Origin: an uncultured Halobacteriovorax sp.
Lineage (GTDB): Bacteria; Bdellovibrionota; Bacteriovoracia; Bacteriovoracales; Bacteriovoracaceae
Reading direction: 5' to 3'
Assembly (NCBI GenBank): GCA_913061265.1
Contig: CAJXVS010000001.1
Location: 124,001-188,000 of the forward strand
DNA length: 64,000 nucleotides
The translations under genes and the position numbers were made by a program. How positions within the stretch are numbered: position 1 is the stretch's first letter; every line of letters begins with the position of its first letter. This document shows, piece by piece, positions 43,565-51,924 of the stretch. The notes under the pieces are model-generated. The model worked only from the letters and a program-made list of their open reading frames with translations, was not told the DNA's origin and did no database searches.

Positions 43565-44650
43565 ATGACAAGAAGCATTAATGAGGGGAACCCTCTCGGT
43601 ATTTTGGCCATTGATCACTTAGAGTTCACTTGTGATTCTCTTTCAAGCCCTACAAAAGAATTGTTTTATAAACTTGGTTTTCAAAAAACATTTGAAAACC
43701 TTGAATTAAAAACAGAGCTCTTTAGCCAAGGCCAATGCCGTTTTCTTTTAAACGCTAGTACTGATGAGAAATCTTGGAGCCGAACTTATTTTAATAACCA
43801 TGGTGAAGGCGTTAGTAAGATTTCTTTTTTAGTTGAAGATTGTGAGCATGCTTTAAAGACCGCCGCTGAACGAGGCGCAGAACTGGTCAACGCTCTTGAA
43901 AAAGTTGAATGCAAGGATGGAGTCTTTATCACTGGAACCATAAAAGGCTTTGGTGATGTCTTGAACGAATTCGTCGAGAGACCTAAACCTTTCTTTAGAC
44001 CTAACTATACAAAACTTGAAACAGACCCTGAAGGTAAGCCTCTAAAGCAAAGATGCGCCCGAATTGACCACTTAACCAATAATGTTCCTCACGGGGAAAT
44101 GGAAAAATGGGTTAAGTTCTACGAAGATATTTATGGCTTTAAAGTAACAAGATACTTTGACATTAAAGGCGCTAAGACTGGCCTTGATTCAAAGGTTGTT
44201 CAACTGCCTAAAGGGGAAGTCATCATTCCTATCAACGAGCCAGATGTTCCTGATGGAAAGTCTCAGATTCAAGAATTCCTAGACCGTCATAAAGGAGCTG
44301 GGGTTCAGCATATTGCTCTTACTTCTGGAGATATTGTTGAGACCATCAGTGAACTTCGAAGCCGAGACATACGCTTCCTCAACACTCCTAGTACTTATTA
44401 CGAAGGAATTGCGGGGCGTGGAATTAAAGTGACTGAAGACCTCTCAGTCCTAGAAGAAAATCAAATATTAGTTGATGGGGATGAAAAAGGTTACCTTCTG
44501 CAGATCTTCTCAGATACTTATGTAGGACCTTTGTTCTTTGAATTCATTCAAAGAAAGAACAACGATGGCTTTGGGGAAGGAAACTTCCAGGCCCTCTTTG
44601 ATTCAATTGAACTAGATCAGATAAAACGAGGATACTTAAAAGATGAGTAA
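43565..44650 (+). CDS. hpd: 4-Hydroxyphenylpyruvate dioxygenase
   Basis: HPPD converts 4-hydroxyphenylpyruvate to homogentisate with Fe(II) and O2. The 361-residue protein has two vicinal-oxygen-chelate halves. Metal ligands are recognisable as His in RIDHLTNNV (near 166), His in GVQHIALTS (near 246) and Glu in FFEFIQRK (near 325), and the C-terminal GFGEGNFQALFDSIE is diagnostic. ATG 43565 is chosen over TTG 43559 because AAGG sits seven bases upstream. Its stop overlaps the paaF start by 8 bp, so a homogentisate enzyme heads a phenylacetate-type operon, an unusual combination. No homogentisate dioxygenase, maleylacetoacetate isomerase or fumarylacetoacetase gene is in the window. Confidence 0.95.
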   Translation: MTRSINEGNPLGILAIDHLEFTCDSLSSPTKELFYKLGFQKTFENLELKTELFSQGQCRFLLNASTDEKSWSRTYFNNHGEGVSKISFLVEDCEHALKTAAERGAELVNALEKVECKDGVFITGTIKGFGDVLNEFVERPKPFFRPNYTKLETDPEGKPLKQRCARIDHLTNNVPHGEMEKWVKFYEDIYGFKVTRYFDIKGAKTGLDSKVVQLPKGEVIIPINEPDVPDGKSQIQEFLDRHKGAGVQHIALTSGDIVETISELRSRDIRFLNTPSTYYEGIAGRGIKVTEDLSVLEENQILVDGDEKGYLLQIFSDTYVGPLFFEFIQRKNNDGFGEGNFQALFDSIELDQIKRGYLKDE

Positions 44651-45422
44651 TATTCTTTGCACTCCTCACTTTCAGGACCATCCCCATATTGCTCTTTTAA
44701 AGATCAATCGTCCTAAGGTTTTAAACGCCATCAATAACGAAGTTCTTCGTGAACTTCGAGATCATCTGCGCCATCTTGATGATGATAAATCTATTAGGGC
44801 CGTCATCTTAACCGGCGACGATAGAGCCTTTGCTGCTGGTGCCGACTTGGCTTCCCTTGCCTCGGCCTCTACAGTGGATCAAATCCTAGATGAGCGCGCC
44901 CGACTTTGGAAAGAGCTAGCTCTTTTTTCAAAGCCCCTTATAGCCGCCGTCAATGGCTTTGCCTTAGGTGGTGGTTGTGAGCTTGCTATGAGCTGTGATT
45001 TTATCATTGCTTCTGATTCGGCCAAGCTTGGGCAACCAGAGATCAATGTTGGTATCATGCCTGGAGCCGGTGGAACTCAGCGTTTTACCAAAGCTCTTGG
45101 TAAGGCCCGGGCCAATTATTACTTAATGACTGGGGAGATGATTGATGCCCAGGAGGCCCTTGATTTTGGCTTAGTCGCTAAAGTTGTTCCTAAAGATACG
45201 CTAATGCAAGAAAGCTTTGAAGCAGCTAAGAAGATAGCGACAAAGGCCCCCGTATCAATGCGCCTTATGAAAGAAGCTGTGAACAAATCATTTGAGATGC
45301 CTCTAAAAGATGGGCTTGATTTTGAAAGAAGAAATTTCTATTTAACCTTCTCAACAAAAGATTCTAAAGAGGGCATCAATGCCTTTTTAGAAAAGAGAAG
45401 CGCGTCATACGAGGGACTTTAA
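44643..45422 (+). CDS. paaF: PaaF-like enoyl-CoA hydratase
   Basis: The 259-residue crotonase resembles PaaF, which hydrates 2,3-dehydroadipyl-CoA in phenylacetate degradation: FAAGADLASLA near 61-71, KPLIAAVNGFALGGGCELA near 98-116 and GQPEINVGIMPGAGGTQRF near 129-147, with the catalytic Glu. The second Glu of classical hydratases is absent at AYYLMTG-type position, as in PaaF itself. It overlaps hpd by 8 bp and abuts paaG without a gap. Confidence 0.87.
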   Translation: MSNILCTPHFQDHPHIALLKINRPKVLNAINNEVLRELRDHLRHLDDDKSIRAVILTGDDRAFAAGADLASLASASTVDQILDERARLWKELALFSKPLIAAVNGFALGGGCELAMSCDFIIASDSAKLGQPEINVGIMPGAGGTQRFTKALGKARANYYLMTGEMIDAQEALDFGLVAKVVPKDTLMQESFEAAKKIATKAPVSMRLMKEAVNKSFEMPLKDGLDFERRNFYLTFSTKDSKEGINAFLEKRSASYEGL

Positions 45423-46202
45423 ATGCCTGATTTATTAATTGAAAAAGAAAATGGCACCTGCACTATTAAATTAAATAGACCGCAGGTTTATAATGCCCTT
45501 AATAGAGAAACAAAACTTGCTCTTATCACTGAGATTAGAAAAGCCTCAAGAGATGAATCTATTGGCTCAATTGTTCTAACGGGAGAAGGAAAAGCATTCT
45601 CTACAGGTCAGGATTTAAATGACCGCACCGTCTCTGGTGCTGATGCTCCTGTTGATCTAGGCTACACTCTTGAAACAGAATGGAACCCTCTTGTTAATGC
45701 TATAAGAGAGTCAGGTAAGATTGTTATCGGCGCCATTAATGGTGTTGTCGCTGGCGCAGGAATCTCGGTCGCTTTAGCTTGTGACTTTATTTATGCAGCT
45801 CCAGGAATCAAGTTTGTCAGTGGCTTCTCTAATATCGGTCTTTGCCCAGACGCTGGATCTAGTTTTATTTTCTCCCGCGCTTTTGGTTATCAAAAGGCCC
45901 TAGAGTTTTTCTTAACCAATAAGCCCCTTCTCTCTGAAGATTTAGAAAAAGCTGGGCTTATCAATTATGTAGGTGATGACTTCCTAGAGAAATCAAATGA
46001 GATGGCTCAAAAGATAAACGCTATGGCCCCCCTTTCAATAACTAATATTAAAAAGAACTTACAATTCTCTCTTGATCAAGACTTTAAAGAGAGTATGAGA
46101 AGAGAGACTTCAACCCAAAGATTCCTTGGGAATAGTCATGATTATAAAGAAGGTCTTAAGGCCTTCTTTGAAAAAAGAAAACCAGAATTTAAAGGACAAT
46201 AA
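45423..46202 (+). CDS. paaG: PaaG-like ring-1,2-epoxyphenylacetyl-CoA isomerase
   Basis: PaaG rearranges epoxyphenylacetyl-CoA to oxepin-CoA and later shifts a double bond in the open chain. The subgroup marks are visible: FSTGQDLNDRTV near 58-69, VDLGYTLETEWNPLV near 77-91, GVVAGAGISVALA near 104-116 and KFVSGFSNIGLCPDAGSSF near 125-143, where the Asp (instead of the hydratase Glu) is typical of PaaG. The start codon directly follows the paaF stop. A good paaA ribosome binding site (AGAAGGAGAT) follows. Confidence 0.9.
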   Translation: MPDLLIEKENGTCTIKLNRPQVYNALNRETKLALITEIRKASRDESIGSIVLTGEGKAFSTGQDLNDRTVSGADAPVDLGYTLETEWNPLVNAIRESGKIVIGAINGVVAGAGISVALACDFIYAAPGIKFVSGFSNIGLCPDAGSSFIFSRAFGYQKALEFFLTNKPLLSEDLEKAGLINYVGDDFLEKSNEMAQKINAMAPLSITNIKKNLQFSLDQDFKESMRRETSTQRFLGNSHDYKEGLKAFFEKRKPEFKGQ

Positions 46203-46219
46203 TTTAGAAGGAGATATTT

Positions 46220-47035
46220 ATGAGTGAAGCAATTGAATACAGCCAAGAAGAACTAACACTTTTTGACGAGATTAAGAACGGAAGACGATTTGAAGCTGAT
46301 GATGAGATGCCGGAGATTTACCGCAAGCCTCTTATGAACCTTTTATGGATGCAAGGAGACAGTGAGTACTCAGGTGCTCTTGGATATATGCCTTGGATTG
46401 AAAAAGCCCCCTCAGTAAGAGAAAAAGTACTTATCGCTCAGATCGTTAAAGATGAGATGAGACACGCCTCTGTTATTTACGGACTTCTAAAAGAGCTTGG
46501 TGAAGATACAGAGACTCATGTTGAGAACTCAGAACTTGGTTATAAGCTTGAAGAAGATGAGGCCAATATTGGTTTCAAGAGAATGAAAGATGATTTTCGT
46601 GTCAATATCTTTTATTACGGAATCAACTACTGGACTGATTTTATCCTTTTTAACTTTCTTATGGATAGAGCTGCCGGACATCAATTAGAAGATACACTTG
46701 ATTCAAGTTACCTTCCTTGGAAAAAAGGAATTGAAGGCATCTATAAAGAAGAAGTTATGCACTTAGCTCACGGAGATAAGTGGGTGCGTATTCTTTCAAA
46801 AGAGCCTAAAGAAAAAGAATTTCTTCAAAAGAGGCTTAACCTTTGGTGGCCAAGAGTGATGAACGTCTTTGGTAAATCAACTGGAAAGTCTAATGAGTTC
46901 TATATGAAGCTTGGTCTTAAAAAGAGAACTAATAAAGAAATTAGAGCTAGCTTCGTTGCTGAGATTGTAGAGCTTTGTGAGGAATGTGGACTTACCCTTC
47001 CTGAGTACAATGAAGCAGAGAATCTAAAGAAGTGA
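46220..47035 (+). CDS. PaaA-like diiron oxygenase subunit without PaaB, PaaC or PaaE beside it
   Basis: The 271-residue protein belongs to the phenylacetyl-CoA epoxidase (PaaA/PaaC) ferritin-like family and is closest to PaaA: MPEIYRKPLMNLL near 31-43, WIEKAPSVREKVL near 61-73, and diiron ligand patterns KDEMRHAS near 81-88 and KEEVMHLAHGD near 178-188, with DSE near 48. The late segment LWWPRVMNVFG near 213-223 also fits PaaA. It is shorter than E. coli PaaA (309 residues). In the known enzyme PaaA carries the active site but needs PaaC for structure and PaaE for electrons. None is encoded here, so either partners are elsewhere or this is a different one-component variant. Confidence 0.88.
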   Translation: MSEAIEYSQEELTLFDEIKNGRRFEADDEMPEIYRKPLMNLLWMQGDSEYSGALGYMPWIEKAPSVREKVLIAQIVKDEMRHASVIYGLLKELGEDTETHVENSELGYKLEEDEANIGFKRMKDDFRVNIFYYGINYWTDFILFNFLMDRAAGHQLEDTLDSSYLPWKKGIEGIYKEEVMHLAHGDKWVRILSKEPKEKEFLQKRLNLWWPRVMNVFGKSTGKSNEFYMKLGLKKRTNKEIRASFVAEIVELCEECGLTLPEYNEAENLKK

Positions 47036-47889
47036 ATCTAAACCTAGTTACGATTATAGGTGCAGGAACCATGGGGCAAGGAATTGCCCAGTGGTTTGCA
47101 CAACAGGGTCTTAAGGTAGAGCTTACGGACGCCAACCATGAAGCTTCACTAGGCGCTATTGAGAAGATCAATAGCTCTTGGAGTAAGCTTTGTGAAAAAG
47201 GAAAGTTCGACTCTGCCCAAGTGGCCAGTTTTATTGAAAATATTAAGGCCACAAAGATTGATTCTTTAAACAAAGACTCAGACCTTGTGGTAGAGGCCAT
47301 TATTGAAAACCTTGAGATTAAGCATAAGGTTTTTAAAAATATTGATGAAGTTATGAATGATAAGACAATCATCGCTTCAAATACTTCTAGTATTCCCATC
47401 ACTGATTTATCTAGTTGTCTAAGTGAGAAAAGAAAGGCGAAGTTCTTAGGGCTTCACTTTTTTAATCCTGCCACTATCATGAAGTTAGTTGAAGTCATCA
47501 AAGGTGAATCGACTGATCAAGACATTTGTGATGACCTTGAAAGATGGTTCACTGATCGTGGGAAAAAACCCGCCCAGTGTAAAGACTCACCAGGATTTAT
47601 CGTCAATAGAGTCGCTCGTAATTTTTATGGAGAACCTCTTCGTATTGCTGAAGAAGGACATGAGTACTCTGAGATCGATAAAGTCTTAAGAGAAGTTGGG
47701 GGCTTTCGTATGGGCCCCTTTGAATTGATGGATCTTATCGGAATTGACATCAACTATGATGTTACCTGTAGTGTCTGGAATGCCTTTGATCAGAACCCTC
47801 GTTTTGCTCCTCATAAGATACAAAAAGAAAAAGTTGAGAGTAAACACTTTGGAAGAAAGTCTTCTAAAGGATTCTTTGATTATGAATAG
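47032..47889 (+). CDS. paaH: 3-Hydroxyadipyl-CoA dehydrogenase PaaH, N-terminal part (split gene)
   Basis: The 285-residue protein starts at GTG 47032, overlapping the paaA stop (GTGA). It holds the Rossmann domain (IGAGTMGQGIAQWFAQQG near 8-25), the catalytic HFFNP near 143-147, and the first 3HCDH C-terminal domain (FIVNRVARNFYGEPLRIAEE near 186-205, GPFELMDLIGID). This is a complete minimal short-type dehydrogenase. In PaaH proteins (E. coli 475 residues) a second 3HCDH domain follows in the same chain; here it is a separate overlapping gene. It should oxidise 3-hydroxyadipyl-CoA with NAD+. Confidence 0.92.
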   Translation: MNLNLVTIIGAGTMGQGIAQWFAQQGLKVELTDANHEASLGAIEKINSSWSKLCEKGKFDSAQVASFIENIKATKIDSLNKDSDLVVEAIIENLEIKHKVFKNIDEVMNDKTIIASNTSSIPITDLSSCLSEKRKAKFLGLHFFNPATIMKLVEVIKGESTDQDICDDLERWFTDRGKKPAQCKDSPGFIVNRVARNFYGEPLRIAEEGHEYSEIDKVLREVGGFRMGPFELMDLIGIDINYDVTCSVWNAFDQNPRFAPHKIQKEKVESKHFGRKSSKGFFDYE

Positions 47890-48499
47890 AGTCATCTATG
47901 CCACAGAAAATCATCCCCTCTATCTAAGCCTCTCAAAATTAGAGGGCTTTACTAAAGAGGTGCCTAGAAACTCTGAAGCACTCTTATTTGATTTCTCTGC
48001 CAGTCATACTGAAGCTAAGTTAGAATTATTTTCAAGTTATAAAGGCCCTATCATAACGGATCTTTCTTTAAATAATGGGGATCAATTAATAAATGACTTC
48101 CCTCATGTTAAAGCTGCCATAGCTACCGTCTTTCCTTCTCCTAAAAAGACTTATGAGGTTTATCTTAAAGACTCATCAGTTTTAGAGGATCTAGAATCAC
48201 TTTTTTATAAATTAGAGATTAAGGCTTTGCAGGTTAGTACCCCAGGGATTGGATTTATCTTTCCAAGAACCTTAGTTCAAATAATTAACGAGGCCTGGTT
48301 TGCTCTAGAAGATGAGCTTGCTACTGATAAGGCCATCGACACGGCCATGCTCTTTGGAGTTAACTATCCTCTTGGTCCCCTCGCATGGGGAAGAGAAGCA
48401 GGGCTTAGTAATGCTGTTCTTTTACTTGAAGAGCTTTATACATCAACACAAAAAGAGCGTTACCGCCCTTGCCAAAAATTAAAAGAGGTCACCCAATGA
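47882..48499 (+). CDS. PaaH, C-terminal part (split gene)
   Basis: The start is ATG 47882, overlapping the end of the N-terminal part by 8 bp in another frame. The 205-residue protein carries ~110 residues of PaaH linker-like sequence and then the second 3HCDH domain: RTLVQIINEAWFALEDELA near 130-148, AIDTAMLFGVNYPLGPLAWG near 152-171, and the PaaH-specific ending KERYRPCQKL. Together with the previous gene it adds up to 490 residues, near full-length PaaH. Gene fission with coupled translation seems more likely than a sequencing frameshift, because the second part has its own ATG. The paaJ start overlaps its stop (ATGA). Confidence 0.85.
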   Translation: MNRVIYATENHPLYLSLSKLEGFTKEVPRNSEALLFDFSASHTEAKLELFSSYKGPIITDLSLNNGDQLINDFPHVKAAIATVFPSPKKTYEVYLKDSSVLEDLESLFYKLEIKALQVSTPGIGFIFPRTLVQIINEAWFALEDELATDKAIDTAMLFGVNYPLGPLAWGREAGLSNAVLLLEELYTSTQKERYRPCQKLKEVTQ

Positions 48500-49692
48500 A
48501 AAAGTGCTACTTAACATATGCAACAAGAACACCAATCGGAAGAATTGGAGGCGTTCTCGCTCCTGTTAGAGTAGATGATTTAATGGCGCATTTAATAAAA
48601 GACTTCTCTTCAAAGATGGATTTTGACCTGTCCCTGATCGACGATGTCATTGTTGGTTGTGCCAATCAGGCCGGTGAAGATAATAGAAATATAGGAAGGA
48701 TGGCTGCCCTTTTAGGAGGCCTACCTCATTCAGTTCCAGGAACAACTATCAACCGCCTTTGTGGTTCATCTTTAGATGGAGTTATGGGCGCTGTAGGTAG
48801 AATCAGCGCTGGCTTTGGTGAATGCATCTTAGTTGGCGGCGCAGAAAGCATGACTCGTGGGCCTCTTGTTATCTCTAAAGGATCAACTCCTTTTGGACGA
48901 GATGCTAAGATGTACGATACAACTTTTGGTTGGCGTTTTCCTAACCCAAAGATGGAGGCCATGTTTCCTCTTTATGGTATGGGCGAGACAGCTGAAGAAG
49001 TTCAAGAGAAGTTTAAAATATCTAGAGAAGAGCAAGATAAGTTTGCTCTAAACTCTCACATAAAGGCCATCAAGGCTCAAGAATCTGGTGCCTTTGATGC
49101 TGAACTCATCCCTTATAAAGTAGAACTTAGAAAGAAATCATATACTGTTGAAAAAGACGAAGGCCCAAGAGCTGATTCATCTCTAGAAGTACTAGCTAAA
49201 TTAAGACCTGCCTTTAGAAAGGACGGATCAGTTACGGCCGGAAACTCTAGCACGATGAATGATGGGGCGGCCCTTGTTTGCGTTGTATCTGAAGAATTTC
49301 TTAAGACACATAACCTAACTCCTCTAGTAGAGATCACCGGTGGAGCTGTTAAAGGGCTTCACCCGAATATAATGGGATTAGGTCCAGTTGAAGCTACCAA
49401 AAGACTCTGTAAAATGTTTGGAAAGAAGACCTCTGACTTTGATGTAGTAGAGCTGAATGAGGCTTTTGCCGTTCAATCACTCGCTTGCATGAAAGACTTA
49501 GAGCTTAACCCTGAGATCGTTAACCGTAATGGCGGTGCTATCGCTCTTGGGCATCCATTAGGTTGCTCTGGCGCCAGGATCTTAACAACCCTCACTCATC
49601 AAATGGTTAAAGATAAGAACTTGAAAGAAGGTCTTGCAACTATGTGTATAGGTGTTGGGCAAGGTGTCGCCCTCTCAGTTAGAAACTGTTAA
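48496..49692 (+). CDS. paaJ: 3-Oxoadipyl-CoA / 3-oxo-5,6-dehydrosuberyl-CoA thiolase
   Basis: PaaJ cleaves the two 3-oxoacyl-CoA intermediates of the phenylacetate pathway, finally yielding succinyl-CoA and acetyl-CoA. ATG 48496 is used (ATGA overlap with the upstream stop); an upstream start would add nine unsupported residues. The 398-residue protein has CANQAGEDNRNIGRMAALL near 54-72, the acylated Cys in TINRLCGSSLDG near 85-96, GGAIALGHPLGCSGAR near 345-360 and CIGVGQG near 384-390. These are close to PaaJ/PcaF thiolases. Its TAA shares TTAA with the convergent DUF1223 gene. Confidence 0.93.
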   Translation: MKKCYLTYATRTPIGRIGGVLAPVRVDDLMAHLIKDFSSKMDFDLSLIDDVIVGCANQAGEDNRNIGRMAALLGGLPHSVPGTTINRLCGSSLDGVMGAVGRISAGFGECILVGGAESMTRGPLVISKGSTPFGRDAKMYDTTFGWRFPNPKMEAMFPLYGMGETAEEVQEKFKISREEQDKFALNSHIKAIKAQESGAFDAELIPYKVELRKKSYTVEKDEGPRADSSLEVLAKLRPAFRKDGSVTAGNSSTMNDGAALVCVVSEEFLKTHNLTPLVEITGGAVKGLHPNIMGLGPVEATKRLCKMFGKKTSDFDVVELNEAFAVQSLACMKDLELNPEIVNRNGGAIALGHPLGCSGARILTTLTHQMVKDKNLKEGLATMCIGVGQGVALSVRNC

Positions 49693-50450
49693 AGACAACC
49701 ACCTACGACTTGCACGGGCTTCATTGAACTTGGATCGTCTAGCCAGATGGCCAGCATGCTCTCTCTTGCCTTGATCTTAGTCTTTGGAATTTCTATTTCC
49801 ATATGATTTTTGAACTCTTTAGATCTTAACTCTAAGACAGCAAAGAACTGCTTTAGCTTCTTACCCCTATTTTCTCCCGAGGTGACATTTGAAAGGATTC
49901 CATTTCCAAGGCGAGCGTAATTGACTCTTAGACCAGAGTTCTTTCCTGAAAAACTAAGACGGTATTTGTCATCTCCTAAAGAAGTGGCCTTTAAGATTCC
50001 AACTTCCTCGTCAGACTTTGGCGGGAGAGACCTAACCGCAAGCCCTCTCCATTCTTCCCCATTTTTTACAAAGCCTGGGGTATAAACACTTCGGGATTTC
50101 CAGTTCGAGGCGTAGTTTCTTTGTCTTTGAGAATACTCACTCTTAGCAAGAGGGTCGCGCCAACCGATATAGTCCCAGTAGTCCACGTGGAAGCTAATGG
50201 GAAAGAAGCTTTTTCCTAATTCTGAACTATTCCTAAGAGAATTCACCCATTTCTCTGCTGGCGGGCATGAGCTACAGCCTTCTGAGGTATAAAGCTCTAA
50301 CAAATGAACACGAGTTTTAGGTGATTCTAAGCTACCAGCTTTGCAAGAACTTGCTACCGCAACATCTGGCAAAAACAGCCCTCTTTGTGTTGCTAAGAAG
50401 AACCCGGCTCCGGTCAAAAAGAGAATAAAAAGAACTCTTTGAAGTTTCAT
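49689..50450 (-). CDS. DUF1223 secreted thioredoxin-like protein
   Basis: The 253-residue precursor has a hydrophobic signal or anchor near residues 5-22. The mature part begins with the DUF1223 signature VHLLELYTSEGCSSCPPAEK near residues 48-67, where the two cysteines sit in a thioredoxin-like position. A second conserved region HVDYWDYIGWRDPLAKSEYS follows near 97-116. The biochemical role is not known; the CxxC-like motif suggests redox or metal binding in the periplasm. The downstream neighbour on this strand is unrelated. Confidence 0.88.
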   Translation of the reverse strand: MKLQRVLFILFLTGAGFFLATQRGLFLPDVAVASSCKAGSLESPKTRVHLLELYTSEGCSSCPPAEKWVNSLRNSSELGKSFFPISFHVDYWDYIGWRDPLAKSEYSQRQRNYASNWKSRSVYTPGFVKNGEEWRGLAVRSLPPKSDEEVGILKATSLGDDKYRLSFSGKNSGLRVNYARLGNGILSNVTSGENRGKKLKQFFAVLELRSKEFKNHMEIEIPKTKIKARESMLAIWLDDPSSMKPVQVVGGCL

Positions 50451-50494
50451 AATAATAAGTGTCTCACAGAACTTCTTTGTTATACTTATTTTAT

Positions 50495-51070
50495 ATGAAT
50501 TCCTTAATTTATAGATTCAAGCCCTATTTACGATTAGTTAGCTGTTTGCTTTTCTTTATCATCTTAACTCTCACTTTAGAGCTTAGTGGTCTTAGATCTG
50601 AATTCACCATTTCTAAGATTCAATTACTTTTTGAGAAAAATATCTTAATGGCGAGCCTGATTTTTATTAGCGCCTTCACTATAGGTAGTATGTCAGGAGT
50701 CCCAGGGGGAGTTTTTTTAGCAGCTGCTGTTTATGGTCTAGGAACAACCAAGGGTTACTTTTTGACTTTAACGGCTGCCTTTATAAGCATTAGTATCAGT
50801 TTTTTTGTTGTAAGGCTTATAGGGCAAGATGGATTAAGGAAGTTTGAGCATCCCTTTGCTTTAAAACTTCTCAATAAACTTGATGAAGAGCCTCTCAAGA
50901 TTAATATAGTTCTTCGGTTTCTTTTCCAAACCCTACCTCCTCTCAACTATACTCTTGCTCTCTCTGGTGTTAAATTTAAAGATTATTTCCTAGGGGCTTT
51001 AATAGGTCTTCCCATTCCTATACTGATCATCGCGCTTTTAATCGATAAGATCATAAGTTTTATCATTTAA
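50495..51070 (+). CDS. TVP38/TMEM64 (VTT-domain) membrane protein
   Basis: The hydrophobic 191-residue protein has about five membrane segments and the VTT-domain pattern: GVPGGVFLAAAVYGLG with a re-entrant-type Gly/Pro loop near 65-80, a long membrane segment, and FLFQTLPPLNYTLALSGVKF near 145-164. Relatives (TMEM64/VMP1, DedA) are linked to lipid scrambling or transport, but bacterial TVP38 roles are mostly unknown. The start is unclear: ATG 50495 lacks a strong ribosome binding site and a GTG at 50459 would add 12 residues. Confidence 0.82.
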   Translation: MNSLIYRFKPYLRLVSCLLFFIILTLTLELSGLRSEFTISKIQLLFEKNILMASLIFISAFTIGSMSGVPGGVFLAAAVYGLGTTKGYFLTLTAAFISISISFFVVRLIGQDGLRKFEHPFALKLLNKLDEEPLKINIVLRFLFQTLPPLNYTLALSGVKFKDYFLGALIGLPIPILIIALLIDKIISFII

Positions 51071-51157
51071 GAATTGTAAACTTTTAGTCAATTCTACTCC
51101 TCCTCATATCATTGCTCATTAAAGATTGGTAAAATGATCAAAAACAAGGAAGGAAGA

Positions 51158-51742
51158 ATGAAAACAATTATAATCTTAATAGCTCTTTTTAGTAGCAACG
51201 CTTGGTCACTAAGTATCGGTGATAAGGCGCCTCAAATAAACCTAAAGGGTCACCCTAGCAGTTTTGATTTAAGTCAGCATAAAGGAAAGTTTGTAGTCCT
51301 AGAGTGGTATAACGATGGCTGTCCCTTTGTGAGAAAGCATTATGATTCTGGAAATATGCAGGCGCTTCAAAAGAAGTATGGCAACAAGGTCTCTTGGGTT
51401 GCTATCAATAGTTCAGCTCCAGGAAAACAAGGGCATTTAGAGAATATGTCTGTTGCTAAGAAAAGATTTAATGATGAAAAGATGATGGCCAAGACATTAT
51501 TAAAAGATCCTGGTGGAAAGATAGGAATGAAGTATGAGGCAAAGACTACTCCTCATATGTATATTATTAACCCTAAAGGGGAACTTATCTATCAAGGGGC
51601 CATTGATTCAATCGCAAGTGCAGACTCAAAAGACATTAAACAATCTGAAAACTATATAGCTAGCGCCTTAGATTCTGCCCTTAGTGGAAAACCCATTAAG
51701 CAGGCCAAGACCCGTCCTTATGGTTGTTCAGTTAAGTATTAA
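51158..51742 (+). CDS. Secreted thioredoxin-like redoxin
   Basis: ATG 51158 is chosen because GGAAGGAAGA lies directly upstream; an in-frame ATG at 51134 is less likely. The 194-residue precursor has a signal peptide (cleavage near NAWS, residue ~16), then a redoxin/AhpC-TSA fold with LEWYNDGCPFVRKHYDSG near 45-62. It has a single Cys in a CPFxxKHY context rather than a CxxC pair. TTPHMYIINPKGELIYQGAI near 132-151 supplies the cis-Pro. It probably acts as a periplasmic thiol peroxidase or disulfide protein. Its TAA shares TTAA with the convergent CPXCG gene. Confidence 0.86.
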   Translation: MKTIIILIALFSSNAWSLSIGDKAPQINLKGHPSSFDLSQHKGKFVVLEWYNDGCPFVRKHYDSGNMQALQKKYGNKVSWVAINSSAPGKQGHLENMSVAKKRFNDEKMMAKTLLKDPGGKIGMKYEAKTTPHMYIINPKGELIYQGAIDSIASADSKDIKQSENYIASALDSALSGKPIKQAKTRPYGCSVKY

Positions 51743-51924
51743 TCAAGACGCTTTACTTCAAGTGAAGTGATGCAGTTATCACTAGCCTTATAGGTGATCT
51801 CAATGGGACGACAGCAGACTTCACAATCTTCAATATAGGTCTGCCCCCCATAAAGTGATTCTAGAATCATTGAGATCTTCTCCCCACAATAAGGACAATA
51901 GAAGAAGTTCTCTGATTCAAACAT
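51739..51924 (-). CDS. CPXCG-type small zinc-ribbon protein
   Basis: The 61-residue protein (start ATG 51924, MFESENFF) has CPYCGE near 10-15 and CEVCC near 33-37, two Cys pairs that form a zinc ribbon, matching the CPXCG cysteine-rich family. The function is unknown. It overlaps the upstream nucleobase permease gene by 8 bp. An 80-residue version beginning further upstream would lie inside that gene and is not preferred. Confidence 0.85.
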   Translation of the reverse strand: MFESENFFYCPYCGEKISMILESLYGGQTYIEDCEVCCRPIEITYKASDNCITSLEVKRLD

